Assembly (NCBI GenBank): GCA_013152695.1
Contig: JAADFV010000043.1
Span: 1-12,827 of the forward strand
Length of the DNA: 12,827 bases
Reading direction: 5' to 3'
Source of the DNA: Chloroflexota bacterium
Lineage (GTDB): Bacteria > Chloroflexota > Anaerolineae > J102
Shown here: positions 5,689 through 12,827 of the stretch, piece after piece
Numbering within the stretch: the first letter of the stretch is position 1
Layout of the letters: every line of letters begins with the position of its first letter
Position numbers and translations under genes: made by a program
The notes under the pieces: model-generated
What the model was told of the DNA's origin: nothing
Seen by the model: the letters and a program-made list of their open reading frames with translations, nothing else
The model's database searches: none

Positions 5689-6930
5689 TCAGAATTGCTC
5701 GGTGCCGCGTTCGATATAACGGCGTTGGAGGTAGGTGAAAAAGAAAATGATAGCAAAGAGGATGAATGCCACGGCCGAGGCGTAGCCCATCTGAATGGCA
5801 CCCTCAGTACCCAATGCTTCGGTGTACACGATATAAACAGGTGTCAGCGTGGTTCCCAGGGGGCCACCGCTGGTCAGAATCTTCACTTGATCGAAGATTT
5901 GCAGGGTGCCAATAGTGCCGAGAACGACGACGAGGAGAATGATGGGACGCAGCACAGGGATAGTGACATGCCGTAGTTTTTGCCAGCCGCTGGCGCCATC
6001 GATATCGGCGGCTTCGTACAGGCTGGTGGGAATATCCTGAAGTCCGGCCAGAAACATGATCATGAAGGTAGGGATGGTGGTGAAGATGTTCTGAAACATA
6101 ATTGCCATCCAGGTAACGCTGGGACCGCGTAGATACCAATGCTGCGAGGAAATATCGCTCCCGAAAGCGCGGGCAATGAGCTGAAAAAGTCCCCGTGGAT
6201 TGTTGAGCCACTGCACAGGGTGCCAGTCGGCTCCGAATAAACTCCATACGCGGTCGAAAAACCAGTTCAGGTAACCAGTTTTCAAATAAAGCCACCAAAA
6301 AATCATGGAAATAACCACCGATGAGGTGACGCTGGGAGTATAGTAAATCGTGCGGAAAAAGTTTCGTCCCCGTATTTTCTGATTGAGAAAAACTGCCAGA
6401 AGTAAGGAGAGCGTCGTCTGGATTATTGTCACAATCAGCGAATACCAGAATACATTGACCAGCGATTGCTGAAAATCTCTCGATTGTAGTGCTTTTTGGA
6501 AATTCTTCAGGCCGACAAAGACGGGATCGGTAAAAATGTCGTAACGCTGAAAAGCAATATAAAAGGCGAAAATCAAGACCCCTACGGTAAACACCAAGGT
6601 GATGATCAGGTATGGAGCGAGGAACAAATAGCCAGCAATAAATTCATCCCGCTTCCGTCGATCGCCCCAAACACGATACACCATGACAGCAAACGCTATG
6701 CCCAACAATACTCCCACAGCAACGCCTGCCAGCAAGAATACCCGCCCCGAGACGAATACTTCGTACAGATAGCGGTCAAACTCACGAATAGGCACACCTT
6801 TGGTCGGCGCTGAGATGACCACGGCGAATGTCATGACAAAGCTTACGACAATAAAGGCGACTGTTGCCGCCAGGAGTGGATGTCCCTCCACCGGTTTTGG
6901 GGGACGTTGTGCAGTGATTTTTGCTGTCAT
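5689..6930 (-). CDS. Carbohydrate ABC transporter permease, MalF type
   Basis: This 413-residue permease has two membrane segments (about 18-40 and 63-87) before the usual six-helix core. The core begins near GYLFLAPYLIITLVF (100-114). The N-terminal extension recalls E. coli MalF, which has eight helices, and is longer than the ~300-residue permeases common in this family. The EAA loop reads YEAADIDGASGWQKLRHV then TIPVLRP (305-329). ATG 6930 has AGGAG about eleven bases upstream. It forms the transmembrane pore with the MalG-type protein encoded next. It lies downstream of the binding-protein gene, separated by a strong hairpin. Confidence 0.9.
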   Translation of the reverse strand: MTAKITAQRPPKPVEGHPLLAATVAFIVVSFVMTFAVVISAPTKGVPIREFDRYLYEVFVSGRVFLLAGVAVGVLLGIAFAVMVYRVWGDRRKRDEFIAGYLFLAPYLIITLVFTVGVLIFAFYIAFQRYDIFTDPVFVGLKNFQKALQSRDFQQSLVNVFWYSLIVTIIQTTLSLLLAVFLNQKIRGRNFFRTIYYTPSVTSSVVISMIFWWLYLKTGYLNWFFDRVWSLFGADWHPVQWLNNPRGLFQLIARAFGSDISSQHWYLRGPSVTWMAIMFQNIFTTIPTFMIMFLAGLQDIPTSLYEAADIDGASGWQKLRHVTIPVLRPIILLVVVLGTIGTLQIFDQVKILTSGGPLGTTLTPVYIVYTEALGTEGAIQMGYASAVAFILFAIIFFFTYLQRRYIERGTEQF

Positions 6931-6958
6931 AGGATAGAATCTCCTGCAAAAGGGATTG

Positions 6959-6986
6959 AAAGGGGCGGCCGTGATGCCGCCCCTTT
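6959..6986 (-). terminator. Attenuator-like hairpin between binding-protein and permease genes
   Basis: AAAGGGGCGGC (6959-6969) and GCCGCCCCTTT (6976-6986) form a perfect 11-bp stem with a six-base loop, 15 bp after the binding-protein stop. On the minus strand the stem is not followed by a T-run, so it is a weak intrinsic terminator. It is more likely an attenuator or RNA-stability element that keeps the binding-protein transcript more abundant than the permease part. That arrangement is common in sugar ABC operons. Confidence 0.65.
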
Positions 6987-7001
6987 GGTTAGAAATTGAG
7001 G

Positions 7002-8324
7002 TTAGCTTCCGGAGAGTGCCTCCTGTACCTCTTTTTGTGCCTGGGCAAAACTTTCATCGACGGTCTGATCGCCGAGATAGACGCGCTCGAGGGCCTTGGA
7101 GACGGCATCGTTGACCTTACCGGTGTTCGGGCCCCAGTAGGCCACACGAGTCAAGGGGAAAGTACCGCCGGCAGCAATGGCTTTGTCATTGGGATCGACC
7201 ACCAAGTCGATCTGATCGGGATGGGTGCTGTAGGCAAAGCCGGTCTTGACGATTTCGGCCTGGTTGTAGCGACTGGTGACAAAAATGGTGAACGCTGCCG
7301 CTGCCTTGGGGTACTTGCTGCTAGCATTGACACCGATGGCATTGGTGAAGATCACGTCTGCTTTTCCTTTAGGCCCGGAAGGCAGTTCCACGGCCTTCCA
7401 GTTCACATCAGGATAGTTCTGGCGCATGAAGTTCACCATCCAACCACCTTCGTAGGTCATGCCAACCAATTCCTTGCCGATGGCCTCACCGCACCAACCG
7501 GCGCCGACATCGGCCGCAGTGACTAAGGAGCCGTCAGCATACATACCGGTAACGAACCTGGCCGCATCCTTCACTTCGGGAGTGTCGACCAAGGCTTTGG
7601 TGTAGTCGTCACTGGCATAAGCGCCGCCGTTACCAAAAGCGAAGGGGGCAAAACGGGCCCAATCTGGATTCTGGCAGAAACCGGCATAGGTGCCTTCGGC
7701 CTGAATGGCTTCGGCCGCGGCTTTCAGATCGTCCCAGGTCCAGTCGGCGGTGGGCTCATCGATGCCGGCTTTGGCAAAGGCATCAGGCAGATAAACCAAC
7801 CCCAACGTGCCCCAGTCCTTGGGCAAGCCGTAGGTTTTTCCATCCAAGGTGAAAATGGTGAGCAAAGCCGGGATGAAGTCATCACGAGAGACGCCTGCCT
7901 CGGCCATGTACTCATCGAGCGGCTGCAATTGGCCGCTAGGACCAAAGGCAGTCATCAGCTGGTCATCGACGTAAAAGACATCGGGGGCAGTGCCACCGGC
8001 CATCTGTGCTTTGAGTTTGGTCTGGAAATCGGCGGGAATGGGCTGGTAATCCACGGCAACGTTGGGGTAGAATTCATTGAAGCGAACGATGGAGTCGCGA
8101 TAGATCTTCTGCTCGGTCTCGTCGCCCCAGCCAGAGAAGACAATCTTGGCATCAGGCTCGACGGCGATCACTTGCAAATCGCCATACTTGGCGGCAGGGG
8201 CCGATGTGGCTGCAGGCTGTTCTGTGGGCACTTCAGTGGGGGCAGGCTGAGGCGCGGCACAGGCCACCAGACTGAGGGTCAGGGCAAGTACAAACATCAG
8301 GGTGAAGACGCGAAAGTGTTTCAT
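7002..8324 (-). CDS. Extracellular solute-binding lipoprotein of a sugar ABC importer
   Basis: This 440-residue protein starts with KHFR, a hydrophobic stretch and the lipobox LVAC with Cys22 as the lipidation site. A Pro/Ala/Thr-rich linker (about 23-47) follows. The mature part has family-1 (MalE-like) features: IVFSGWGDETEQ near its start, KLKAQMAGGTAPDVFYVDD, GKTYGLPKDWGTLGLVYLPDAF, and DVIFTNAIGVNASSKYPKAAAAF toward the C-terminus. It should capture the sugar outside the membrane and deliver it to the two permeases. The frame is open 22 codons further up, but ATG 8324 has a very good site, GGAGGAGA (8332-8339), and puts the signal peptide right at the N-terminus. The neighbouring GH65 phosphorylase points to a disaccharide ligand. 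Confidence 0.92.
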   Translation of the reverse strand: MKHFRVFTLMFVLALTLSLVACAAPQPAPTEVPTEQPAATSAPAAKYGDLQVIAVEPDAKIVFSGWGDETEQKIYRDSIVRFNEFYPNVAVDYQPIPADFQTKLKAQMAGGTAPDVFYVDDQLMTAFGPSGQLQPLDEYMAEAGVSRDDFIPALLTIFTLDGKTYGLPKDWGTLGLVYLPDAFAKAGIDEPTADWTWDDLKAAAEAIQAEGTYAGFCQNPDWARFAPFAFGNGGAYASDDYTKALVDTPEVKDAARFVTGMYADGSLVTAADVGAGWCGEAIGKELVGMTYEGGWMVNFMRQNYPDVNWKAVELPSGPKGKADVIFTNAIGVNASSKYPKAAAAFTIFVTSRYNQAEIVKTGFAYSTHPDQIDLVVDPNDKAIAAGGTFPLTRVAYWGPNTGKVNDAVSKALERVYLGDQTVDESFAQAQKEVQEALSGS

Positions 8325-8331
8325 GAGAATA

Positions 8332-8339
8332 TCTCCTCC
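8332..8339 (-). promoter_or_regulatory. Strong ribosome binding site of the binding-protein gene
   Basis: GGAGGAGA is seven bases before ATG 8324. It is the strongest such site in the window and fits the high level needed for a binding protein. It decides this start over the upstream in-frame ATG near 8390. Confidence 0.8.
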
Positions 8340-8377
8340 GAAATAGAAATGGTGGGTTGAAGTAATTGGGTGGGGAA

Positions 8378-8413
8378 AGATCGATAACAAATAGGAACTA
8401 ACTTGAGATCGAT
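8378..8413. repeat. Two AGATCGAT copies upstream of the binding-protein gene
   Basis: AGATCGAT lies at 8378-8385 and 8406-8413, 28 bp apart and in the same orientation. Each contains the palindrome ATCGAT. They are 54-89 bp upstream of ATG 8324, in the leader or promoter region. They may be tandem regulator sites, but eight-base matches can arise by chance. Confidence 0.3.
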
Positions 8414-8450
8414 GGACAACCTCCTATCCGCCTCACACCCTTATGCGTCA

Positions 8451-8481
8451 TTGCCAATTTTCGAGTACCTTGAAGTATAAT
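8451..8481 (+). promoter_or_regulatory. Candidate plus-strand promoter in the GH65/binding-protein gap
   Basis: TTGCCA (8451-8456) and a perfect TATAAT (8476-8481) are separated by 19 bp, slightly long. The same bases give TATACT on the minus strand (8474-8479), which could be the -10 of the binding-protein gene but has a poor -35. No plus-strand protein gene follows; a structured RNA might. Confidence 0.35.
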
Positions 8482-8522
8482 GCGACGTTGGCTGGCGCAT
8501 AATGATGCTGGCCAGATGAGTG

Positions 8523-8566
8523 CCGGGTCGTTTCCCTGTCCGCTCAGACGCCAAGAAACGGCCCGG
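8523..8566 (+). terminator. 12-bp hairpin with T-rich tail, downstream of the GH65 gene
   Basis: CCGGGTCGTTTC (8523-8534) pairs with GAAACGGCCCGG (8555-8566). On the plus strand the stem is complete with one G-U pair and is followed by a T-rich stretch (8567-8580). On the minus strand it has one A-C mismatch and no T-run. It could terminate a short plus-strand RNA, or act as a 3' end or processing signal of the phosphorylase message, whose stop is at 8597-8599. Confidence 0.45.
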
Positions 8567-8596
8567 TATTTGTTTGTTCTCGTCGTGGGACACTCG

Positions 8597-11452
8597 TTAG
8601 GGACGGATATCCACAGTTTGCAGCGTTCCACGATAAAGAAATTTGAAACGAAGACGAGTCCAGTGTGCGGGTAAGCAAGGTTCTGTGCTCCAGCCGTTCT
8701 GGTGCACACGTAAACCTCCAAATCCGAACACGGCCGCCTGCCACAGTCCACCGGCGCTGGCACCATGGATGCCATCACCGGCATTGTGACGAATAATATC
8801 CTGTAAATCAGCGCGCGCGGCCCGCATGAAATGCTGGTAGGCATCATCAGGCTTGCCAACACGGCAGGCCATGATGGCGCTGATGGCAGGGCCTAAACTG
8901 GAGCCAAATTCATGGTCAGTACGGGGGTCATAGTAGTCGTAGTTGCTACGAATGTCCTTGTCGCTAAAATACTCGGGCAAGAGGTATTGCAGCATGAGCA
9001 CATCAGGCTGCTTGATAATCTGCGTGGCCTGACATCCCTCGATGTCTAAAACCGCCTGCATGGAGCGTGTGCGTGCTGGATCACGCAGGAGGGTAAAATC
9101 CGGCTCCTTCAGCTCGTAATAGCCGGTAAACTGCTCGATTAAGCCTGTTTCTTGGTCCTGGGAAAAGAAGATGCGCTCGCTGACGTCCCGCCAATGAGCA
9201 AGACGTTCGGGCGTAAGCTCGAGGCTAGCGCTCAGTTTGCCATACTTGTCGGGGTAGTTATGCTGCAACCATGCCCCAACCTTTAGCGCTGTTTCCAGAT
9301 GCCAACGCGCCAAGAAGTTGGTAAAAGCGTTGTCATCGACGTGATCATGATATTCATCTGGGCCAATGACATCACGAAAATGGTACTTACCGTCCTCTTC
9401 CCTTTGGGCAGCGCTCGCCCAAAATTTAGCGCCATCGAGTATTATTTCGGCGCCGTAATCGCGCATCCACAGATCATCACCGCTAATTTGCCAGTATTTT
9501 ATCACACCATAGGCAATATCGGCAGTGATGTGAATCTCGATGTCGCCTGTGTAAATACGGATGAGCTTTCTGGGATCGGAAAAATGGGGTACCCAGGTCG
9601 GTGTCACCTCTCTGCCATCAGCAGCACTCTCCCAGGGGAATTGGGCGCCTTCGTAGCCATTCTCGGCAGCCTTTGTACGGGCCCCGGACAGGTTATGATA
9701 ACGGTAAAGCAGCATATGACGCGCCCACTGAGGCTGAGTGTAGGCAAACATAGGCAACATGAAGATTTCATTATCCCAGAACACATGATGGCGGTAGCCA
9801 AAGCCACTCAGCGTTTTAGCGCCAATGCTGGCCCGGTCAGTGAAGCGGGGGGCGGCAATGAGCAACTGAAAAATATTAAACCGCATCGCTATTTGCGCTT
9901 CGATGTCCCCCTCGATCAGGATATCGTTGATTTCCCAGATCTTGCACCAGGCGTCGCGGTGATCCTGGAAAAGGGCCTCGTAGCCTTTCCTTTGGGCAAT
10001 ATTGGCCGCCGAGGTTGCCGCAGTAAGAGGATCATCTGCTTCGAAAGCACTGGCCATACCTACAAATTTATCCAATACGAGACTGTTCCCAGCCTCTAAC
10101 CTCGCCCCACATTCGATACCCGGCTGCCCTTCGGCAGCACAGACGTCTTTACTTGTAATGAGGGCGGTAGTGCCTTCGACACGGGCCTCAATTGCCGCAG
10201 CCAGGGCCAAATCGATGCCGGTTTCGCGAGTACGAACATGCAGCCGCACCTGCCCGGCACTTTGTTGCTGGTCGATGATGCGCCAATGCCAGAGCCCCAT
10301 ATCAGGCACAGGAGCGCCGGCGACAGGATTGTGTACATACGCGTTCAGGCCGGCGCGAACATCCAGCCTGACTTCACCGGAAAGGACCTTGATTACCATG
10401 CGCATGGCGGCTGTGTGGGCATCGTGCATACAAACAAAACGCTCGAACCGTAAATCCAGAACCGGGCCCTCGTCTTCTCCCTGCCAGCGCACATGCCGAG
10501 AGAGGAGCCCTGTGTGCAAATCGAGCTCACGGCGGTAGCTGAGTATTTTACCTTGGTCCAGTCGAAAACGTCTACCATTGGCCCACAATTCCACTCCCCA
10601 CCAGCGGGGGATATTGGCCAATTCGCTGAAGTGCAATGGCGTCCAATCCCACAGCCGGTGCACAAAAGCAGCAGCATGATCGCCCGGATAGCCCTCCTCG
10701 AGAGCACCACGCACGCACTGATAGCCATTGCCAATGGTGAAAATAGTTTCCTTGTGGTGCTGATCTGTTGGCTCGAAATTGCTTTCCGCAACAATCCAGG
10801 AAGCTCGCGTCAAGGCCTCCTGGATGCGCGCCAGCGTGACCCCATCCAGACTTTCGAAACGGGCATGAGCATGTCCCACCCGTTCCTCGGGACCCAGGCC
10901 GATGGCCCACATACCCGCAGCGAGGGCAGCATCGATGCCGGCAGCAGCGTCTTCGACCACAGCACAAAAGGCGGGCGACACGTTCAAGGCCTGAGCCGCA
11001 AACAAAAAAAGGTCGGGAGCAGGCTTGGGCCGGCTCACACTATTGCCATCGGCAATGACGTCCAGAAAAGGTAGAATACCCAGCCGTTCAAGGACGGTTC
11101 GGGCATTCTTGCTGGCAGAACCAATGGCAATCTTGATCCCGGCCTCCTTCAGCTCCCGCAGCAGCTTCATCGCCCCCGGCAACAAATCGTCTGGTGTAAT
11201 TTGCGCCAACATGGCCTGGTAATAGCTGTTTTTCCGGGCCATCATGTCCTCGATCTCTTCTTCTCTTTCTTCACGTCCAGCCAATATAATTTCCAGTGAG
11301 GCACGACGCGACACACCTCGAAGCCGCTCGTTTAAGGCACGATCAAAAGATAATCCTTCTTCTTGGGCTAACCGTTGCCAGGCCAAGTAGTGGTATTCGG
11401 CGGTATCAGTGATAACGCCATCCAGATCAAAGATAACGACTTTGAGCTCCAT
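8597..11452 (-). CDS. Fused beta-phosphoglucomutase and GH65 disaccharide phosphorylase
   Basis: This 951-residue cytoplasmic protein has two enzymes in one chain. Residues 1 to about 215 are a HAD-type beta-phosphoglucomutase: FDLDGVITD with Asp9 as nucleophile and Asp11 as acid/base, GSAS at 111-114, KPAPD at 143-147, and Glu167/Asp168 for magnesium. From about 218 on it is a glycoside hydrolase family 65 phosphorylase. That part has SNFEPTDQHHKETIFTIGNG near its start, FWDNEIFMLPMF, the GPDEYH motif (697-702) with Glu700 as the expected general acid, and IHGASAGG (His896) near the phosphate site. GH65 enzymes split maltose, trehalose, kojibiose or nigerose with phosphate, releasing beta-glucose-1-phosphate. 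The mutase turns that into glucose-6-phosphate. The disaccharide cannot be told from the sequence. The start ATG lacks a clear Shine-Dalgarno and lies 75 bp after the LacI stop. The two activities are more often separate genes. Confidence 0.9.
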   Translation of the reverse strand: MELKVVIFDLDGVITDTAEYHYLAWQRLAQEEGLSFDRALNERLRGVSRRASLEIILAGREEREEEIEDMMARKNSYYQAMLAQITPDDLLPGAMKLLRELKEAGIKIAIGSASKNARTVLERLGILPFLDVIADGNSVSRPKPAPDLFLFAAQALNVSPAFCAVVEDAAAGIDAALAAGMWAIGLGPEERVGHAHARFESLDGVTLARIQEALTRASWIVAESNFEPTDQHHKETIFTIGNGYQCVRGALEEGYPGDHAAAFVHRLWDWTPLHFSELANIPRWWGVELWANGRRFRLDQGKILSYRRELDLHTGLLSRHVRWQGEDEGPVLDLRFERFVCMHDAHTAAMRMVIKVLSGEVRLDVRAGLNAYVHNPVAGAPVPDMGLWHWRIIDQQQSAGQVRLHVRTRETGIDLALAAAIEARVEGTTALITSKDVCAAEGQPGIECGARLEAGNSLVLDKFVGMASAFEADDPLTAATSAANIAQRKGYEALFQDHRDAWCKIWEINDILIEGDIEAQIAMRFNIFQLLIAAPRFTDRASIGAKTLSGFGYRHHVFWDNEIFMLPMFAYTQPQWARHMLLYRYHNLSGARTKAAENGYEGAQFPWESAADGREVTPTWVPHFSDPRKLIRIYTGDIEIHITADIAYGVIKYWQISGDDLWMRDYGAEIILDGAKFWASAAQREEDGKYHFRDVIGPDEYHDHVDDNAFTNFLARWHLETALKVGAWLQHNYPDKYGKLSASLELTPERLAHWRDVSERIFFSQDQETGLIEQFTGYYELKEPDFTLLRDPARTRSMQAVLDIEGCQATQIIKQPDVLMLQYLLPEYFSDKDIRSNYDYYDPRTDHEFGSSLGPAISAIMACRVGKPDDAYQHFMRAARADLQDIIRHNAGDGIHGASAGGLWQAAVFGFGGLRVHQNGWSTEPCLPAHWTRLRFKFLYRGTLQTVDIRP

Positions 11453-11527
11453 AAAAGGGTTAAATTAGGGGAGAGAGTACGAGGGAGGCCCTTTGCCGGC
11501 ATAGGCATTTCTGACAATGACCCAGAG

Positions 11528-12580
11528 CTAAGGACTATCGACAGTTTTCAGCATAGATGGTTGGGCCCCGCTGGAGGCACGGACGATAAGTTTGGGGCGT
11601 AGTAGGATATGAGGTTCTTCCACAGGGCGCCCCTGGCACAGGGCAACCAGCATCGTGATCAGCCGCTCACCAATTTCTGTGACAGGCTGGCGCAAGGTGG
11701 TAAGGGGAGGACGCAGATAACGGGCTACTGGCGCATCATCAAATCCAACAATAGCTAAATCTTTCCCGACCTCGAAGCCTTCATCGAGAGCAGCATTGAT
11801 GGCACCAATAGCCATCAAATCGGAAGAAGCAACAATAGCATCGGGTCGGCGCTGCTGCGGTAAACGTAGTAAATGACGGGTCTTTTCATAAGCATCGCCA
11901 TGCCGGTTCTCTGTGCGAACAATCCAGGCAGGATCAAGGCTCACGCCAGCAGCCTGTAAGGCGGAATGGTAACCGTGCAGGCGAAATTGCCCTGTCAAAG
12001 AATCCTCTGGCCAGGCAAGATGCGCGATACGACGGTACCCCTGTTCGAGCAGATGTCTGACTGCCATGGCCGTGCCTTCCGTGCCATCTACATCCACCCA
12101 GGCGAAATCCAACTCCGGATTCGAGCGTCCAAAGGCGACAAAAGGAAAACCAATTTCAAGCAAACTGCGCACCCGGCCATCATCGAGGTTCGTGTTAGAA
12201 AGAATAAAGCCATCTACTTGACCGGTTAGCACCATGTCATGATAAATGGCTAGTTCTTCTTCGATAGTGGCACTGGGGAAGGTGAGGACGCGATAACCGT
12301 GACGGGCCGCCGCCTGGGCGATAGCGTTGAGAAACTGGTCGAGGATGGGGTTGAATTGGTCAGGAGGTGTTGGCCGCCAGGTATAGCCAAGAAGACGGGT
12401 CTCGCGTGCTTGTAGATTGCGAGCTGTGATGTTGGCACGGTAACCCAGTCGCTGTGCAGCTTCCAACACACGCTGTCGTGTCTCCTCTCCCACGCGTCGT
12501 CGTTTATTGAGGACATAGGAAACAGTGGCGATAGAAACACCTGCTTCTTTGGCAACATCACGGATAGTTGGGCTCGGCAT
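11528..12580 (-). CDS. LacI-family transcriptional regulator
   Basis: The N-terminus has the LacI helix-turn-helix: TIRDVAKEAGVS then IATVSYVLNKRRRVG, followed by the hinge segment YRANITARNLQ. A periplasmic-binding-protein-like effector domain follows, ending near VARYLRPPLTTLRQPVTEIGE. It probably represses the downstream phosphorylase and transporter genes until the sugar or a breakdown product binds. Two starts are possible. ATG 12598 adds six residues (MVKRLS), but it sits only four bases after a predicted -10 element. ATG 12580 gives the common MPSPTIRDVA beginning and leaves a palindromic operator just upstream. I chose 12580 (350 residues), although neither start has a Shine-Dalgarno. 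A leaderless start at 12598 remains possible. It is the first gene of the minus-strand cluster. Confidence 0.88.
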   Translation of the reverse strand: MPSPTIRDVAKEAGVSIATVSYVLNKRRRVGEETRQRVLEAAQRLGYRANITARNLQARETRLLGYTWRPTPPDQFNPILDQFLNAIAQAAARHGYRVLTFPSATIEEELAIYHDMVLTGQVDGFILSNTNLDDGRVRSLLEIGFPFVAFGRSNPELDFAWVDVDGTEGTAMAVRHLLEQGYRRIAHLAWPEDSLTGQFRLHGYHSALQAAGVSLDPAWIVRTENRHGDAYEKTRHLLRLPQQRRPDAIVASSDLMAIGAINAALDEGFEVGKDLAIVGFDDAPVARYLRPPLTTLRQPVTEIGERLITMLVALCQGRPVEEPHILLRPKLIVRASSGAQPSMLKTVDSP

Positions 12581-12582
12581 AC

Positions 12583-12594
12583 TTAAACGTTTAA
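12583..12594. promoter_or_regulatory. Palindromic LacI-type operator
   Basis: TTAAACGTTTAA is a perfect 12-bp palindrome with a central CG, the form bound by many LacI/GalR regulators. It lies at about +2 to +14 of the predicted lacI-like transcript, so binding would block initiation. This suggests the regulator represses its own gene and, by read-through, the phosphorylase gene. I saw no second AAACGTTT in the window. Confidence 0.65.
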
Positions 12595-12602
12595 CCATCT
12601 CT

Positions 12603-12631
12603 AGTCTAGCACAGAAAAATCATTGTGTCAA
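12603..12631 (-). promoter_or_regulatory. Sigma70-type promoter of the LacI-family gene
   Basis: On the minus strand, TTGACA (12631-12626) is a perfect -35. It is followed after exactly 17 bases by TAGACT (12608-12603), a 4/6 match to the -10. A run of seven A residues (12642-12636) just upstream resembles an UP element. Transcription is predicted to start near 12596. Confidence 0.7.
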
Positions 12632-12642
12632 GAGATTTTTTT

Positions 12643-12827
12643 GATTTCGCGGCTTTCAGCCCCCGGCGAGGTTGTGCGTTCATCGAACCTTGGATGCTCT
12701 GGGAACGGGTGGCCTGAAAAAGAGAAGCTTGTTGCGTCAGCGCCGAACGCCCAACGGTGAACCGTAGGGCTACGAAACAGCGCCGGCTGAACCCGGCTTC
12801 GGCGCGGGCGCGTGCCTTGTAGCCCCC
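12643..12827. other. Gene-free end region with nested inverted repeats
   Basis: No coding frame is convincing on either strand. From 12755 on the sequence is highly structured: CGGT/ACCG at 12755-12764, and GGGCTAC (12767-12773) pairing with GTAGCCC (12819-12825). Inside that pair lies GCGCCG (12780-12785) with CGGCGC (12800-12805). This could be a dispersed repeat, the 3' end of a gene beyond the window, or an RNA element. Confidence 0.4.

Noticed and set aside
9299..10099. 266-codon open frame on the plus strand
   Set aside because: It lies wholly antisense to the GH65 domain, whose motifs are intact. The frame shows no domain of its own.

Overview
The window looks like a chromosomal piece from a Chloroflexota-type bacterium (Anaerolineae/Caldilineae-like). 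I infer this from a lipoprotein with a Pro/Ala/Thr linker after its lipobox, the mix of methyltransferase/hydantoinase and sugar-phosphorylase genes, and dispersed short palindromic repeats between genes. No rRNA or marker gene is present, so the taxonomy is tentative. No tRNA, rRNA, CRISPR array, transposase or phage gene was seen.

Left block, + strand (1-3842): the C-terminal end of an MttB-like (trimethylamine methyltransferase family) protein, an Asp/Glu-racemase-superfamily protein, a stand-alone HyuA-like (hydantoinase/oxoprolinase) ATPase-fold protein, and a GntR/FCD-family regulator whose start overlaps the HyuA stop. This reads as a regulated catabolic cassette, perhaps for a methylated or cyclic nitrogen compound. 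The substrate cannot be read from the sequence. Converging on it from the - strand (3868-4270) is a two-gene unit: a CooT-family nickel-binding protein and a 70-residue His-rich helical protein. The unit has an extended -10 promoter abutted by a perfect 13-bp palindrome.

Middle (4271-4786): about 500 bp without a convincing gene, filled with short direct and inverted repeats. It ends in a dispersed-repeat-like hairpin that runs into the stop codon of the next gene.

Right block, - strand (12631 down to 4787): a LacI-family regulator, then a fusion of beta-phosphoglucomutase with a GH65 disaccharide phosphorylase, then a lipoprotein solute-binding protein and two MalF/MalG-type ABC permeases. 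Together they form a disaccharide uptake and phosphorolysis pathway. The sugar is bound outside, imported, and split by phosphate into beta-glucose-1-phosphate plus a second sugar. The fused mutase then makes glucose-6-phosphate. No ATPase subunit is present, so a shared MsmX/UgpC-like ATPase elsewhere is likely. The LacI gene has a strong sigma70-like promoter, and a perfect 12-bp palindrome lies right at its predicted transcription start, which implies autoregulation. A perfect 11-bp hairpin between the binding-protein gene and the permeases probably sets their relative levels. The last ~200 bp hold only structured, repeat-like sequence.
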